From contig NZ_CP063191.1 in the NCBI RefSeq assembly GCF_028609845.1, forward strand, positions 1,922,001 to 1,986,000: DNA of 64,000 nucleotides, in the 5' to 3' direction. Position numbers and translations under genes: made by a program. Each line of letters begins with the position of its first letter. Positions within the stretch are counted from its first letter, which is position 1. This document shows positions 52,523 to 62,993 of this stretch, in pieces. The DNA comes from Corynebacterium heidelbergense. GTDB lineage: Bacteria > Actinomycetota > Actinomycetes > Mycobacteriales > Mycobacteriaceae. The notes beneath the pieces are model-generated. The model did no database searches, was not told the origin of the DNA, and worked only from the letters and a program-made list of their open reading frames with translations.

Positions 52523-53713
52523 TCACGGCCCAAATTGGCGCGAGAGGTCGCCTTTCGCCAACCGGTTAACGATGAGCGCAATGGCCCCGTCTCCCGTGAC
52601 GTTGGCGGCGGTTCCGAAAGAGTCGATAGCGATGTACGCGGCTATCATCAGGGCCACCTGCCCCTCGTCAAAGCCCAGTTGGCTTTGCAGCAGCCCGACT
52701 GCGGCCATGATCGCCCCGCCGGGCACCCCGGGCGCGGCGACCATCATGATGCCCAAGAGGAGGATGAAGCCGACCGCCGCCCCGGCCCCAATCCCCTGGC
52801 CGGTGAGGAAGAGAATAGCGAAGGCGAAGAGGCAGATCTTCATCATGGATCCGGACAGGTGCACGGTGGCGCACAGGGGCACCGCAAAGCCGGCCACGGA
52901 TTCCCCCACCCCGTTGCGGATAGTCGACTTCAGCGTCACGGGAATAGTGGCAGCGGATGAGGAGGTGCCCAGCGCGGTGAAGTAGGCGGGCAGCATGTTC
53001 TTCAGCGCGGCGAGGGGATTGGTTTTCGCCACGGCCCCGGCGAGGAGATATTGGGCGACGAGCAGAATCCACGTCATGGCGGTGGCCAGCAGCAGGACCT
53101 TGCCGAAGGATGTGAGGGTTGTGATGAGGTTGCCGTTCATACCCAGGGAGAGAAACATGCCGAAGATGTAGATCGGCAGTACCGGGATGATGAACCCCTC
53201 GATGACCCGCATGATGGCGCCGCGGAGCTCCTCAGCCCCGGCCTGGAGCCGCCGGGCACCCGTGGCGGCCATGGCAATGCCCAGCGTGAATGCCAGCAGC
53301 AGGGCGGCCATCACTTCGAAGGGCGCGGGCATCTCGACGGTGAAGTAGGGCGCTAGGGCCCCTTTCTCCACGTCCACCGCCTGAACCATCGAGTTCCCGC
53401 GAAGCATGATCGGGTAGACGGCTGTGGCCACCAGGTAGGCGACCAGCCCGGAGACGATCGTGGAGCCGTAGGCGATTCCTGCCGTGACCCCGAGCCACTT
53501 TCCAGCGCCTGCGCCGAGGCTGGAGATGGCGGGGGTGATGAGCGCGAAAATGAGGACGGGGACGAAGAACTTAAGGAAGTTGCCGAACAACCCGTTGAAA
53601 GTGACGAACACCCGCCCCAGCCAGTCTGGGAAGAAGAGGCTGCAGATCACTCCCAGCACTATGGCGATGATGATCTTGAACAACAGGGAGGAGCGGATTC
53701 GGCGGACGTCCAT
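52523..53713 (-). CDS. Dicarboxylate/amino acid:cation symporter (SstT-like)
   Basis: 396-residue secondary transporter of the DAACS family. Eight hydrophobic helices. The serine-rich re-entrant loop is present (LGTSSSAATIPVT), as is the substrate/sodium-binding helix end NVTGDGAIALIVNRLAKG. The N-terminal segment GNFLKFFVPVLIFALITPAI resembles the Na+:serine/threonine symporter SstT; glutamate or dicarboxylates are alternatives. It follows map by 10 bp on the same strand and may be cotranscribed with adk-map. Confidence 0.9.
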   Translation of the reverse strand: MDVRRIRSSLLFKIIIAIVLGVICSLFFPDWLGRVFVTFNGLFGNFLKFFVPVLIFALITPAISSLGAGAGKWLGVTAGIAYGSTIVSGLVAYLVATAVYPIMLRGNSMVQAVDVEKGALAPYFTVEMPAPFEVMAALLLAFTLGIAMAATGARRLQAGAEELRGAIMRVIEGFIIPVLPIYIFGMFLSLGMNGNLITTLTSFGKVLLLATAMTWILLVAQYLLAGAVAKTNPLAALKNMLPAYFTALGTSSSAATIPVTLKSTIRNGVGESVAGFAVPLCATVHLSGSMMKICLFAFAILFLTGQGIGAGAAVGFILLLGIMMVAAPGVPGGAIMAAVGLLQSQLGFDEGQVALMIAAYIAIDSFGTAANVTGDGAIALIVNRLAKGDLSRQFGP

Positions 53714-53723
53714 ACTGCAGATC

Positions 53724-54530
53724 CTATCGCCCGCGATATGCGCGCGGGGTAAGGATGCGCGGCCCTTCCGCCGTGGCGGCTACTGTGTGCTCCCAGTGGC
53801 TGGAGTAGGAACCATCTGCGGTCACGACGGACCATTCGTCGGCCAGGACGGTGGAATCCGGGGTACCCAGAGCCAACATAGGTTCGATGGCGAGCACGGA
53901 GCCCTCCACGATCTTCGGCCCGTGGCCGGGGTCGCCCTCATTGGGTAGGTAGGGATCTTCGTGCATGGCCCGGCCGATGCTGTGGCCACCGTAGCCGTCG
54001 ACGATGTGGAGGGGCACGCCGAATTTCTCCTCCGCCCGAGCAGTGGCCTCCTCTAGGGCCCAGGACACATCGGTGAGGCGATTACCCGGGACCATTGCTT
54101 TAATCCCCTCGTCCAGTACCCAGGCAGTGGCCTCATTGAGACGATGGTGTTCATCGGCCAGCGTGCCGATACCGAAGGTCCAAGCGGAGTCCCCGACCCA
54201 ACCGTCAAGGATCGCCCCGCAATCCACGCTGAGCAGGTCACCGTCGCGGAGCACCACGTCGTCGGCAGGTATGCCGTGAACGATCATGTCGTTCGGGGAG
54301 CTGCAGATAGATCCGGGGAACCCTTGATAGCCCTTGAAGGCGGGTACGGCTCCGGCCGATCGGATCACGTCTTCGGCGATGGCGTCCAATTCTAGGGTGG
54401 TGACGCCAGGGCCAGCAGCGTCACGAACAGCTTCTAGCGCCCGACCGACGATCTCGCCGGCAGCCTGCATCACCTGGAGCTGCTCAGGGTTTTTGGCCGC
54501 GATGACCCTCTTCTTCTTACGGAATGCCAC
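53724..54530 (-). CDS. map: Methionine aminopeptidase, type I
   Basis: Removes the initiator Met from nascent proteins. 268 residues. Metal ligands are visible in LLSVDCGAILDGWVGDSAWT (two Asp), GGHSIGRAMHEDPYLPN (His) and VLAIEPMLALG (Glu), with the last Glu in SSHWEHTVAAT. It sits in the secY-adk-map order typical of actinobacteria, 32 bp after adk. Confidence 0.97.
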   Translation of the reverse strand: MAFRKKKRVIAAKNPEQLQVMQAAGEIVGRALEAVRDAAGPGVTTLELDAIAEDVIRSAGAVPAFKGYQGFPGSICSSPNDMIVHGIPADDVVLRDGDLLSVDCGAILDGWVGDSAWTFGIGTLADEHHRLNEATAWVLDEGIKAMVPGNRLTDVSWALEEATARAEEKFGVPLHIVDGYGGHSIGRAMHEDPYLPNEGDPGHGPKIVEGSVLAIEPMLALGTPDSTVLADEWSVVTADGSYSSHWEHTVAATAEGPRILTPRAYRGR

Positions 54531-54562
54531 AGTGTCTGCCAGTCGGATACGGAAGGGCCCCG

Positions 54563-55108
54563 CTACTTATCGAGGGCGTCGAGGGTGGCGGCGGTGATGT
54601 CCTCCACGTTGCCCTCGGCATCAATGTTCAACAGGATGTCCTGGTAGTGCTCGATGAGCGGGGCGGTTTCGGTTCGATACACCTCCAGGCGGGTGCGGAT
54701 GGTGTCCTCGTTGTCGTCACCGCGACCGCGGGCTAGCATCCGCTCGACCACCACATCCTCGCTCACCACGTAGTTGATGACGTGGTCCAGACGGAGGCCT
54801 TTATCGGCCAGCATCTTTTCCAGCAGTTCGGCCTGCTCGATGGTTCGGGGGAACCCGTCGAGGAGAAACCCGTCGGCGGCGTCGTCATGCTCCAGGCGGT
54901 CCTGGACCATGTTTGCGGTGACCTCGGTGGGTACCAGCTTGCCCGAGTCGATGTATTCCTGTGCCTGCTTGCCCAGGTCCGTGCCCTTGGAGATGTTTGC
55001 CCGAAAGAGATCACCCGTGGAGATGTGGGGGATCGTGAGGGTGTCCGAGAGGAGGGCTGCCTGGGTGCCCTTGCCTGCACCGGGAGGGCCGAGGAGAACG
55101 AGTCTCAT
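54563..55108 (-). CDS. adk: Adenylate kinase (short form)
   Basis: 181 residues. P-loop [18 protein letters not shown]-binding [12 protein letters not shown], and [13 protein letters not shown]. The LID is reduced to a few residues ([20 protein letters not shown]), the short actinobacterial form without the zinc-binding lid. It overlaps the secY stop by four bases. Confidence 0.97.
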   Translation of the reverse strand: MRLVLLGPPGAGKGTQAALLSDTLTIPHISTGDLFRANISKGTDLGKQAQEYIDSGKLVPTEVTANMVQDRLEHDDAADGFLLDGFPRTIEQAELLEKMLADKGLRLDHVINYVVSEDVVVERMLARGRGDDNEDTIRTRLEVYRTETAPLIEHYQDILLNIDAEGNVEDITAATLDALDK

Positions 55109-56427
55109 TTCAGGAATCCTTCATAGTTAGCTTGCATGATTTGCGATTCCACCTGCTTGACGGTTGTCAGCGCGACGGAAACGAGGATGAGGATGGCGGT
55201 ACCACCGAACGGTAGATTCTGGCCGCCTGTCTGTACGCCCATGTTAATGAGAATGTTCGGCAGGACTGCGATGGCACCGAGGTAAATAGCGCCGACGATG
55301 AGGAGCCGGTTCATGACATAGCCGAGATATTCCGCCGTGGGACGGCCCGGGCGGATGCCGGGGATGAATCCGCCGTACTTCTTCATGTTGTCCGCCTGAT
55401 CGTATGGATCGTATTGCACGGAGACGTAAAAGAACGAGAAGAAGATAATCAGGCCCAGGTAGATGAGGATGTACTGCCAAGCTGACGGGTCCGTTAGCGT
55501 TGTGACCACGTTGCGGTTCCACCAGTTGCTCTGGGTGCTGGGATTCGATGACCCGGATTGGATGATCTGAGTAATCAGGATGGGGACGGTCAGCAGGGAG
55601 GAGGCGAAGATGACTGGGATCACACCCGCCTGGTTCACCTTGAGCGGCAGGTAGGTGGAAGTCTCCCCGTACTGGCGTCGCCCAATCATTCGCTTAGCGT
55701 ATTGCACCGGAACGCGGCGCTGACCCTGCTCGATGAAAACAACCCCGACCACCAGGATAAGAACCCCGGCCATCACGGCGGCAAAGACAACGCCGCCGGA
55801 GTTCTGCAGGATGGAGGCGCCCTCCGCGGGTAGACGGGTGGCGATGCCGGCGAAGATGAGCAGAGACATGCCGTTGCCGATGCCCCGGTCGGTCATAAGC
55901 TCGCCGAACCACATGAGCAGAACGGCCCCGGCGGTCATGGTCAACACCATGACAATCAGACCGAAGATACCCACGTCGGGCTTCAGCACCGGCACCCCCT
56001 GGCCGAGGAGCTGCTGCCGGTCGGCGAGCGCCACGATGCCGGAAGACTGGAGCAGCGCTAGCCCAACAGTAAGGTAGCGGGTGTATTCGGTCATTTTCGC
56101 CTGACCAGTCTGCCCCTCCTTTTTCAACTGCTCGAATCGGGGGATCACCACTGTGAGCAGCTGAACGATGATCATCGCCGTGATGTAGGGCATGATCCCA
56201 ACCGCGAAGATGGAAAGCTGTAGCAGCGCGCCGCCGGAGAACATGTTGATCAGTCCGTACACGGGGGACCGTTCAGTGAGGTCCTGCACCCGCTGGTTGA
56301 TCAGCTGATAATCCACCCCGGGGGTGGGGATCTGGGCGCCAATTCGGTACAGCACGATCAGCGCAAAGGTGAAGACGATCTTCTTGCGCAGATCGGCGTT
56401 CTTGAACGCCGAGGCGATGGCGGACAA
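55105..56427 (-). CDS. secY: Protein translocase subunit SecY
   Basis: 440 residues from a TTG at 56427, chosen because AGGAGG lies 5 bases upstream and the product then begins with the family start ([19 protein letters not shown]). Ten transmembrane helices; landmarks are [13 protein letters not shown], the TM2 plug region [20 protein letters not shown] and the cytoplasmic [12 protein letters not shown]. Leads secY-adk-map(-symporter). The region between here and 56578 must carry its promoter, since the rplO terminator lies upstream. Confidence 0.97.
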   Translation of the reverse strand: MSAIASAFKNADLRKKIVFTFALIVLYRIGAQIPTPGVDYQLINQRVQDLTERSPVYGLINMFSGGALLQLSIFAVGIMPYITAMIIVQLLTVVIPRFEQLKKEGQTGQAKMTEYTRYLTVGLALLQSSGIVALADRQQLLGQGVPVLKPDVGIFGLIVMVLTMTAGAVLLMWFGELMTDRGIGNGMSLLIFAGIATRLPAEGASILQNSGGVVFAAVMAGVLILVVGVVFIEQGQRRVPVQYAKRMIGRRQYGETSTYLPLKVNQAGVIPVIFASSLLTVPILITQIIQSGSSNPSTQSNWWNRNVVTTLTDPSAWQYILIYLGLIIFFSFFYVSVQYDPYDQADNMKKYGGFIPGIRPGRPTAEYLGYVMNRLLIVGAIYLGAIAVLPNILINMGVQTGGQNLPFGGTAILILVSVALTTVKQVESQIMQANYEGFLK

Positions 56428-56578
56428 ACTTGCCTCCTGGGGGTGTTTAGCTGGCTGGTACCGGGGCTGTGTGGTCTCCGGCCCGGCGTGCAACCATTTG
56501 AGAATAGCAGCGTGCCCGGATGGGGGAAACACGCAGGAGCCACCGCTCGTCCTTGGCGGGGCCTGGGTGGATACGCAA

Positions 56579-56607
56579 AACCGCACCCCACGCTGGGAGG
56601 TGCGGTT
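56579..56607 (-). terminator. Intrinsic terminator after rplO
   Basis: 9-bp perfect stem AACCGCACC / GGTGCGGTT with an 11-base loop; leftward it is followed by TTTT. It separates the rpsH-rplO operon from secY. Confidence 0.8.
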
Positions 56608-56655
56608 CGTTACTGAGCCCGAGGGGCACGCCTTAACGGCGACCCCGACGGCTCC

Positions 56656-57102
56656 TTAAGCCTCGGTGGTCGAGCCACCTGCGGCTTCGATCTTCTCCTT
56701 GGCGGAGCGGGAGAACTTCTGGGCGGTGACGTTAATCTTCACGGAGATCTCGCCATTACCCAGAACCTTCACCGGCTGCTTAGCGCGGACGAGACCCGCG
56801 GAGACGATATCCGTCACGGTCACTTCCCCACCGTTCGGGAAGGCCTTCTCCAGATCGCCGACGTTGACCACCTGGTAGGTAATCTTCGCCGGGTTCTTGA
56901 AGCCCTTGAGCTTCGGCAGGCGCATGTGCAGCGGCATCTGGCCACCTTCGAATGCGGCCGAAACCTGCTTGCGGGCCTTGGTGCCCTTGGTACCACGACC
57001 GGCGGTCTTACCCTTGGACGCTTCACCGCGACCGACACGGGTCTTCGGCTTGTTAGCGCCCTTGGCGGGCCGGAGGTCGTGGAGCTTGATGGGTTCGCTC
57101 AT
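56656..57102 (-). CDS. rplO: 50S ribosomal protein L15
   Basis: 148 residues. Starts [20 protein letters not shown], has the Gly/Lys-rich [16 protein letters not shown], and [19 protein letters not shown]. Last gene of the S8-L6-L18-S5-L30-L15 operon; the stop is followed by a terminator at about 50 bp. Confidence 0.98.
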   Translation of the reverse strand: MSEPIKLHDLRPAKGANKPKTRVGRGEASKGKTAGRGTKGTKARKQVSAAFEGGQMPLHMRLPKLKGFKNPAKITYQVVNVGDLEKAFPNGGEVTVTDIVSAGLVRAKQPVKVLGNGEISVKINVTAQKFSRSAKEKIEAAGGSTTEA

Positions 57103-57104
57103 CT

Positions 57105-57290
57105 TTACTCTCCTGCCACTTCTTCAACCTTGACCATGTGGCGCACAACGTTGATCTGCCCACGCACGGACGGTGCGTCCGGGCGAACAACTTCTTGGCC
57201 GATGCGCCGCAGGCCGAGGGAGCGCAGCGCGTCGCGCTGGCTCTTGCGTGTTCCAACAGTTCCTCGGAGCTGAGTGATTTTCAGTGCCAT
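57105..57290 (-). CDS. rpmD: 50S ribosomal protein L30
   Basis: 61 residues, normal for the family: [20 protein letters not shown], then [20 protein letters not shown] and [13 protein letters not shown]. It lies 2 bp before rplO and 6 bp after rpsE. Confidence 0.97.
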   Translation of the reverse strand: MALKITQLRGTVGTRKSQRDALRSLGLRRIGQEVVRPDAPSVRGQINVVRHMVKVEEVAGE

Positions 57291-57296
57291 TGGTTC

Positions 57297-57950
57297 CTAG
57301 GCCCCCTGTCCTGCAGCGCGTGCGCGAAGCATGGCGGCGGGTGCAACCTCTTCCAGGGACTTGCCGCGGCGAGCGGCAACTTCCTCGGGGCGCACTAGCT
57401 GTTTTAGGCCGGCGACGGTTGCGTGGACGACGTTGATGGCGTTGTCCGAGCCCAGGGACTTCGACAGGATGTCCTGCACGCCTGCGCATTCGAGCACGGG
57501 GCGGGCAGCACCGCCGGCGATCACACCGGTACCCGGGGCGGCGGGGCGCAGGAGCACGATCCCCGCTGCGGCCTCACCCTGAACGGGGTGGGTGATGGTG
57601 CCGTTGATCATGGGGACGCGGAAGAAGTTCTTCCGGGCTTCCTCGGCACCCTTCTGGATGGCGGCGGGGACTTCCTTGGCCTTGCCGTAGCCAACGCCGA
57701 CCATGCCTTGCCCGTCGCCGACGATCACAAGAGCCGTGAAGCTGAAGCGACGACCACCCTTGACCACCTTGGACACGCGGTTGATGGTGACGACTCGCTC
57801 CATGTACTGGTTACGCTCGTCCTGCTGGCCGCGGCGATCGTTGCGCCCGCCGCGGTCGTTGTTTCGCTCGTTGCCGCGGCCGCCGCGCTCGTTGCGGCCC
57901 CCACGGTTGTTATCGGCGGAGCGTCCGCCGTTACGGTCACGTTCCGACAT
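57297..57950 (-). CDS. rpsE: 30S ribosomal protein S5
   Basis: 217 residues from the ATG at 57950; a GTG directly before it is an alternative start. The S5 core begins at about residue 50 ([20 protein letters not shown]) with VVIGDG-like [20 protein letters not shown]. The first 48 residues are an Asn/Arg/Gly repeat region ([20 protein letters not shown]), longer than in most bacteria but seen in corynebacteria. Confidence 0.96.
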   Translation of the reverse strand: MSERDRNGGRSADNNRGGRNERGGRGNERNNDRGGRNDRRGQQDERNQYMERVVTINRVSKVVKGGRRFSFTALVIVGDGQGMVGVGYGKAKEVPAAIQKGAEEARKNFFRVPMINGTITHPVQGEAAAGIVLLRPAAPGTGVIAGGAARPVLECAGVQDILSKSLGSDNAINVVHATVAGLKQLVRPEEVAARRGKSLEEVAPAAMLRARAAGQGA

Positions 57951-57990
57951 CACGCGTTCCTTCCGTTGATGCTGTTCTTTGCGGTGATCA

Positions 57991-58401
57991 TTAGAACTTC
58001 AGACCACCTTCACGAGCTGCGTCGGCCAGCGCTGCAACGCGGCCGTGGTACTGGTACCCGGCGCGGTCGAAGACCACGGAGGTGATACCGGCTTCCTTGG
58101 CGCGCTCGGCGATGAGCTGGCCAACCTTGGCGCCGCGGGCCTTCTTGTCGCCCTCCATGTTGCGCACGTCGGCTTCCATTGTGGACGCCGCTACCAGGGT
58201 GTGGCCGACAGTGTCGTCGATGACCTGGACGTGCATGTGCCGGGAGGTCCGGTGCACGACGAGACGCGGGGTCTCGGCGGTGCCGGAGAGGTTCTTGCGA
58301 ATGCGGAAGTGACGGCGGGAACGTGCAACGCGACGGCGGGTGGAGATGTCCTTGCCCACCGGGAGACGCTTGCCGGACTTGTTGCTTTCGGTTTTGCTCA
58401 T
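57991..58401 (-). CDS. rplR: 50S ribosomal protein L18
   Basis: 136 residues. [20 protein letters not shown] leads into the RNA-binding core ([17 protein letters not shown]) and [20 protein letters not shown]. The ATG overlaps the rplF stop by one base (TAATG). Confidence 0.97.
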   Translation of the reverse strand: MSKTESNKSGKRLPVGKDISTRRRVARSRRHFRIRKNLSGTAETPRLVVHRTSRHMHVQVIDDTVGHTLVAASTMEADVRNMEGDKKARGAKVGQLIAERAKEAGITSVVFDRAGYQYHGRVAALADAAREGGLKF

Positions 58402-58937
58402 TACTTACCCGTCTTTCCGACCTTGCGACGGATCTGCTCACCTTCGTAGCGGATGCCCTTGCCCTTGTAGGGGTCATCCTTCCGCAAACGGCGGATGTTG
58501 GCGGCGATCTGTCCGACCTGCTGCTTGTCGATACCGGCGATGGAGAACTTGGTGTTACCATCCACGGCGAACGTCACACCTTCCGGTGCTTCGATGAGCA
58601 CGGGGTGGGAGTAGCCGAGGGCGAACTCCATGTTCTTGCCCTTGAGCTGCACGCGGTAGCCAACACCGAAGATTTCCATCTTGATGGTGTAACCCTCGGT
58701 CACGCCGACGACCATGTTGTTGATCAGCGAGCGGGACAGGCCGTGCAGGGAGCGGTTCTTGCGGTGGTCATCCGGGCGGGACACGATAATCTCGTTGTCC
58801 TGCTGGGTGACGGAAATCGGCGCGGGGATCTGCTGGGACAGGGTGCCCTTGGGGCCCTTGACCTCAACGTCCTGGCCGTTGATGGTGACGGTGACGCCAG
58901 AGGGGACGGACACCGGTGCCTTGCCAATACGAGACAT
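58401..58937 (-). CDS. rplF: 50S ribosomal protein L6
   Basis: 178 residues from the ATG at 58937 ([20 protein letters not shown]), with GGAGGAGC-type bases upstream. Two repeated domains; the conserved end has [20 protein letters not shown]. It lies 13 bp after rpsH. Confidence 0.98.
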   Translation of the reverse strand: MSRIGKAPVSVPSGVTVTINGQDVEVKGPKGTLSQQIPAPISVTQQDNEIIVSRPDDHRKNRSLHGLSRSLINNMVVGVTEGYTIKMEIFGVGYRVQLKGKNMEFALGYSHPVLIEAPEGVTFAVDGNTKFSIAGIDKQQVGQIAANIRRLRKDDPYKGKGIRYEGEQIRRKVGKTGK

Positions 58938-58950
58938 GGATGCTCCTCCT

Positions 58951-59358
58951 CTACCAGACGTAGGCGAGGACTTCGCCGCCCACGCCCTTGTTGTTGGCCT
59001 CACGGTCGGTCAGCAGGCCCTGGGAGGTGGAGATAATGGCCACACCCAGACCGCCGAGAACCTTCGGCAGATTGTTGGACTTTGCGTACACACGCAGGCC
59101 GGGCTTAGACACGCGGCGCACACCGGCCACAGAACGCTCCCGCGAGGGACCGTACTTCAGCTCGATCTGCAGGGTCTTGCCAGCCTTGCCGTCTTCACGA
59201 TCGGCGACGGTGTAATCAGCGATGTACCCCTCCTGCTTCAAGATTTCGGCGATGTTCACCTTGAGCTTGGAGGAAGGCATCGAGACGGAATCGTGGAACG
59301 CGTTGGAAGCGTTCCGCACGCGAGACAACATGTCCGCGATGGGGTCAGTCATGGTCAT
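58951..59358 (-). CDS. rpsH: 30S ribosomal protein S8
   Basis: 135 residues from the ATG at 59358 ([20 protein letters not shown]); the frame extends upstream but is not conserved there. The C-terminal rRNA-binding motif [18 protein letters not shown] is intact. First gene of the operon; rplE and rpsN, its usual upstream neighbours, are absent, as in corynebacteria where this block is separate. Confidence 0.97.
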   Translation of the reverse strand: MTMTDPIADMLSRVRNASNAFHDSVSMPSSKLKVNIAEILKQEGYIADYTVADREDGKAGKTLQIELKYGPSRERSVAGVRRVSKPGLRVYAKSNNLPKVLGGLGVAIISTSQGLLTDREANNKGVGGEVLAYVW

Positions 59359-59722
59359 AAGCGACCTATAAACCTTTCTCGTTGCGGTTCCCGCTAGATC
59401 CACCTAGGCGTTACCGGGCTTGGACGGTGACTAATCACGCTCCTCCAGGCCAAATAGCCTGGGGCGCTCGCTACCGTGTGTCGCTCGGCCGCAGCGGCGA
59501 GGGGCCTACAACAAAGTTGATGTACGGGAAGTGTCCCCACATCCGGGCAGGGACACGCTTCCGTAACCCGATTGGGCACAGGAAGACTGAATAAGCCTAG
59601 CAACCGGCGGAAACTTGGCCAAAATCCTGCCTTCTCGCCCGGCAGCGGCTTCCTCTCAGGAGGTAAAACGCTGCCTCCTGCGGGGAACCGTCACTTCCCA
59701 CCGGGGACCCGTCAGCGCGGTG
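59359..59722. other. 364-bp gap between the lipoprotein gene and rpsH, with leader hairpin
   Basis: No gene seen. A hairpin at 59527-59562 (GTGTCCC / GGGACAC extended by GGAA / TTCC around a GC bulge) lies about 170 bp upstream of rpsH and would be in its leader RNA if the promoter is further upstream. The remaining sequence shows no other strong structure. Confidence 0.5.
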
Positions 59723-60574
59723 CTAGGACACTCCTGCGCACCCTAGGGATCCCAAAGGGGGCCGGGTATCTGAGGGCCACCGGCATTGGGAAAGGTCCAC
59801 GGTTATGCTGACGTGCTCGCCATTGCGGTTCGCATACTGGCTTCGCAGCGGAGCCTGCCCATAATCCAGGAACAACTCTCTCGTTGTGCTTTCCCTGCTC
59901 CCATTGTCCCCTCCGTTCTTCGCCGTGACGGTGGCCGGGGCGTCCAGTTGCAGGAAAACAACCCTCTCACCCGGGCTAATGGGGTTTGCGTATTCCGGCT
60001 GGTAACTGGCCTTGAATTCCTGCATGCTCCTGGCCCGCACCGTCCCGGTGAACGTGTAGTTGCCGGTAGCGCCCGACCCGCCGGAAGTACCCGGGGCTGG
60101 AGCTCCGCCTCCGGCTGCCCCACCACTCGGTGCGGAACCACCCCCGCCGGCATCGGAATAGATGTAAACGTGGGCGTCGTTCCCGCCGGCACAATGCACG
60201 GTTGCCCCACCCGAACAGCTCATGGTGTACGTCGTTGACGTGGACGGGGAAGTCGCCACGACAGTCTGGTTGGCGTTGCCAGTACTGATCCACTGCTGGA
60301 TGAAGGTGTCGTACACGATTTGGGCAAACCCCTCGGTGGTATTCGGCCCAGCGGCGAACCGCGGGTACTGCGCCGGACTCCGCTGCGCCCCAGCTTGGGC
60401 GCCTCCGCCCAAGCTGGGGGATGGCATGGCCACCGCACTGCTCGGGGCCGGGGATTGCACGGGGTCCGAATGATGCGGGGTACTACAGCCGGCACACTGC
60501 AAGGCACCTACGCCACACGCAGCGAGAACAGCTATCCGCGCCGTCTTACGGTTCGGTTTTAGTCCGCTCTGCAT
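59723..60574 (-). CDS. Putative secreted lipoprotein
   Basis: 283 residues. The N-terminus has a basic start, a hydrophobic segment ([19 protein letters not shown]) and lipobox QCAGC, so it is a likely lipoprotein. The mature part begins with a Pro/Ser linker, then a domain with [20 protein letters not shown] and several Cys ([14 protein letters not shown]), a Gly/Ala/Ser-rich stretch near residues 150-180, and a beta-rich C-terminal domain with two more Cys. Family not recognised. Divergent from the permease gene across 175 bp. Confidence 0.75.
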   Translation of the reverse strand: MQSGLKPNRKTARIAVLAACGVGALQCAGCSTPHHSDPVQSPAPSSAVAMPSPSLGGGAQAGAQRSPAQYPRFAAGPNTTEGFAQIVYDTFIQQWISTGNANQTVVATSPSTSTTYTMSCSGGATVHCAGGNDAHVYIYSDAGGGGSAPSGGAAGGGAPAPGTSGGSGATGNYTFTGTVRARSMQEFKASYQPEYANPISPGERVVFLQLDAPATVTAKNGGDNGSRESTTRELFLDYGQAPLRSQYANRNGEHVSITVDLSQCRWPSDTRPPLGSLGCAGVS

Positions 60575-60749
60575 GCCGATCCCCTGCTTTCATCTCGTCG
60601 AGGCAACCGAAACGAACCCTCTCCACTCGAAAGTTAGCACGCTAGTCCCGGCCACTCTTGGGGTCTGCCAACCTGCCACCCCCTTCTGCGTAGGAATTCG
60701 ATGCTCGCAGCAGGTTAGAAACCACTTCACGGGCGTAGCATTTTCCTCT

Positions 60750-62807
60750 GTGAACTCATCCAACGCAGGCAATGGCCCGAGCCCCCAGTCACTGGCTCGG
60801 CCCATGGGCGCAGAGCCCACCTCCGCTGACCAGGAGTCCCCGGGGGCCGCCCTGGCTCAGGTGGATCCTCCCCAGGAACCGAGCGGTTTCAAAAGGTGGC
60901 TCCTCAAACCCAACGAAGACGAGGGTGAACCGGCCCACACCTTGCCCGGCCCGCACGGGACCCCACCGAACAAGGAGCACCGTCGCCCCTGGTGGCAGGT
61001 CATGTGCCTCACCGGTGTGGACTACTTCTCCTCCCTCGGTTATCAACCGGGCATCGCGATGCTCGCGGCCGGACTGTTGGCCCCGCTGGCCACGATCGTG
61101 CTCGTTCTGCTCACCGTGTTGGGCGCCCTGCCCGTTTACCGCCGCGTGGCCCAGGAATCCCCCACCGGGGAGGGTTCTATCCGCATGCTGGAGCGCCTCA
61201 TGCCCCGGTGGTGGGGCAAGCTGTTCGTCCTGGTCCTTCTCGGCTTCGCCGCAACGGACTTCCTTATCACCATGACCCTGTCCGCGGCAGACGCCGCCGA
61301 GCACTTGGTTTCCAACCCCTTAGCCCCGCACTGGCTCCACGGCGCGACGTTATGGGTCACCCTCACTATGCTCGCGTTACTGGCAGCGGTTTTCCTCAAG
61401 GGGTTCACGGAGGTCATTGGGGTTTCCGTCATCCTCGTCTTTGTCTACCTCACGTTAAATGTCATCGTCCTGGTCACCGGGGTGGTGGGTATCTTCTCCG
61501 AACCCCACGTCGTCCTGGAGTGGCGGAACCTTGCGGAAAGCCAGCACGGCGGCAACTGGGCGGCGATGATCGGCATTTCCCTCATCGTCTTCCCCAAGCT
61601 CGCTTTGGGCATGTCCGGTTTCGAGACTGGCGTGGCCGTGATGCCCCAGATCCGGGCGCGCAACCTGGAGGAGCGCATCCGCGGCGCCCGTAAATTGCTG
61701 GCGACATCCGCAACGATCATGTCCATTGCTCTCCTGCTCAGCTCTGCGGTGTGCACCCTGCTCATCCCCCAGGAGGAGTTCCAGCCCGGCGGCAGCGCCA
61801 ATGGCCGCGCCCTGGCTTACCTGGCGCACGAACGGCTGGGGAACGGTTTCGGCACCGTCTACGACATCTCCACAATCCTCATCCTGTGGTTCGCCGGGGC
61901 CTCCGCAATGGCCGGCCTGCTCAACCTCGTGCCGCGATACCTGCCCCGCTACGGCATGGCCCCCGAGTGGGCTCGCCTCACCCGGCCGTTGGTGCTGGTC
62001 TTCGGTCTCATCGCCGTTGCCGTCACGGTCTACTTCAAAGCGGATGTGGACGCCCAGGGCGGCGCGTACGCCACCGGCGTGCTGGTGCTCATGACCTCCG
62101 CGGCAGTGGCTGTGGCACTCTCCGCCCGCAAGAAAGCTCAGAAGAAGCAATTCATCGGCTTCACCGCCGTGGCCGTGGTCTTCCTGTACACCACCATCAC
62201 CAACATCATCGAACGCCCCGAGGGTGTTCAGGTGGCTTCGCTGTTCATCCTCGCCATCATCGCGGTATCCATCATCTCTCGCGTCCAGCGGGCCTTCGAA
62301 CTGCGCACCAGCAGCGTGGCCTTCGATGAAAAGGCAGTGGAATTAGTCCAGCATGTGGTCCGCTCCGGGGGCGGCGAGCGCATTGTCCTCATCGCCCACG
62401 ACCCCCATCGCCATTCCTTCGCCGATTACGTGGAAAAGGAAAGTGTCCAACGGCGCATCAACCGCCTGCCCGGGGACCTCATCCCGCTGTTCGTGGAAAT
62501 TCAACTACGTGATGCCTCGGAGTTCTCCACGGACCTTCTGGTGAAGGGAATGGAGCGTTATGGCCATCATGTGCTGCAAGTGGAGGCACCATCCATTGGC
62601 AACTCCATGGCCGCCGTGCTGCTCCACCTTAGGGACATGACGGGCATTGTTCCGGACGCCTACTTCGAGTGGTTCGAGGGCAATCCCTTTGCCAGTTTCA
62701 TCCGCTTCCTCTTCCTCGGCGAAGGAGAAAATGCTGCGGTCGCCCACGAAGTATTGCGCCGCGCCGAAAGCAATCCTTCCGAGCGCCCCCGGGTCCACGT
62801 GGGTTAA
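60750..62807 (+). CDS. APC-superfamily permease with cytosolic C-terminal domain (KimA-like layout)
   Basis: 685 residues from a GTG at 60750; Met18 is an alternative start. About 12 membrane helices lie between residues 85 and 530, beginning with [20 protein letters not shown], a position that corresponds to the SSDALSSVAYG motif of the potassium transporter KimA. A cytosolic C-terminal domain of about 150 residues follows ([39 protein letters not shown]). The N-terminal 80 residues are Pro/Ser-rich. Substrate (potassium or an amino acid) cannot be decided from sequence. Confidence 0.82.
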   Translation: MNSSNAGNGPSPQSLARPMGAEPTSADQESPGAALAQVDPPQEPSGFKRWLLKPNEDEGEPAHTLPGPHGTPPNKEHRRPWWQVMCLTGVDYFSSLGYQPGIAMLAAGLLAPLATIVLVLLTVLGALPVYRRVAQESPTGEGSIRMLERLMPRWWGKLFVLVLLGFAATDFLITMTLSAADAAEHLVSNPLAPHWLHGATLWVTLTMLALLAAVFLKGFTEVIGVSVILVFVYLTLNVIVLVTGVVGIFSEPHVVLEWRNLAESQHGGNWAAMIGISLIVFPKLALGMSGFETGVAVMPQIRARNLEERIRGARKLLATSATIMSIALLLSSAVCTLLIPQEEFQPGGSANGRALAYLAHERLGNGFGTVYDISTILILWFAGASAMAGLLNLVPRYLPRYGMAPEWARLTRPLVLVFGLIAVAVTVYFKADVDAQGGAYATGVLVLMTSAAVAVALSARKKAQKKQFIGFTAVAVVFLYTTITNIIERPEGVQVASLFILAIIAVSIISRVQRAFELRTSSVAFDEKAVELVQHVVRSGGGERIVLIAHDPHRHSFADYVEKESVQRRINRLPGDLIPLFVEIQLRDASEFSTDLLVKGMERYGHHVLQVEAPSIGNSMAAVLLHLRDMTGIVPDAYFEWFEGNPFASFIRFLFLGEGENAAVAHEVLRRAESNPSERPRVHVG

Positions 62808-62993
62808 CCGCCCCGCCGGCAGTGATGTAAACTTTGCCCATTACCCCAGCTAAAGGCCTATGCGGGGCACCGGCCTCCTTTCCCGGGCCGTTCCGTTCCC
62901 CGCGATGGTCTGTACCGGCGCCCCGGTTGGTGGCGTCCGGAAACAGAAGAAAACCGAAGCACCCTCCCCTCCCCGACGAAGGCAGCAACGTCC

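Noticed and set aside
55558..58085. Plus-strand open frames through the secY-rplR region
   Set aside because: They are shadows of ribosomal protein and secY genes on the minus strand.
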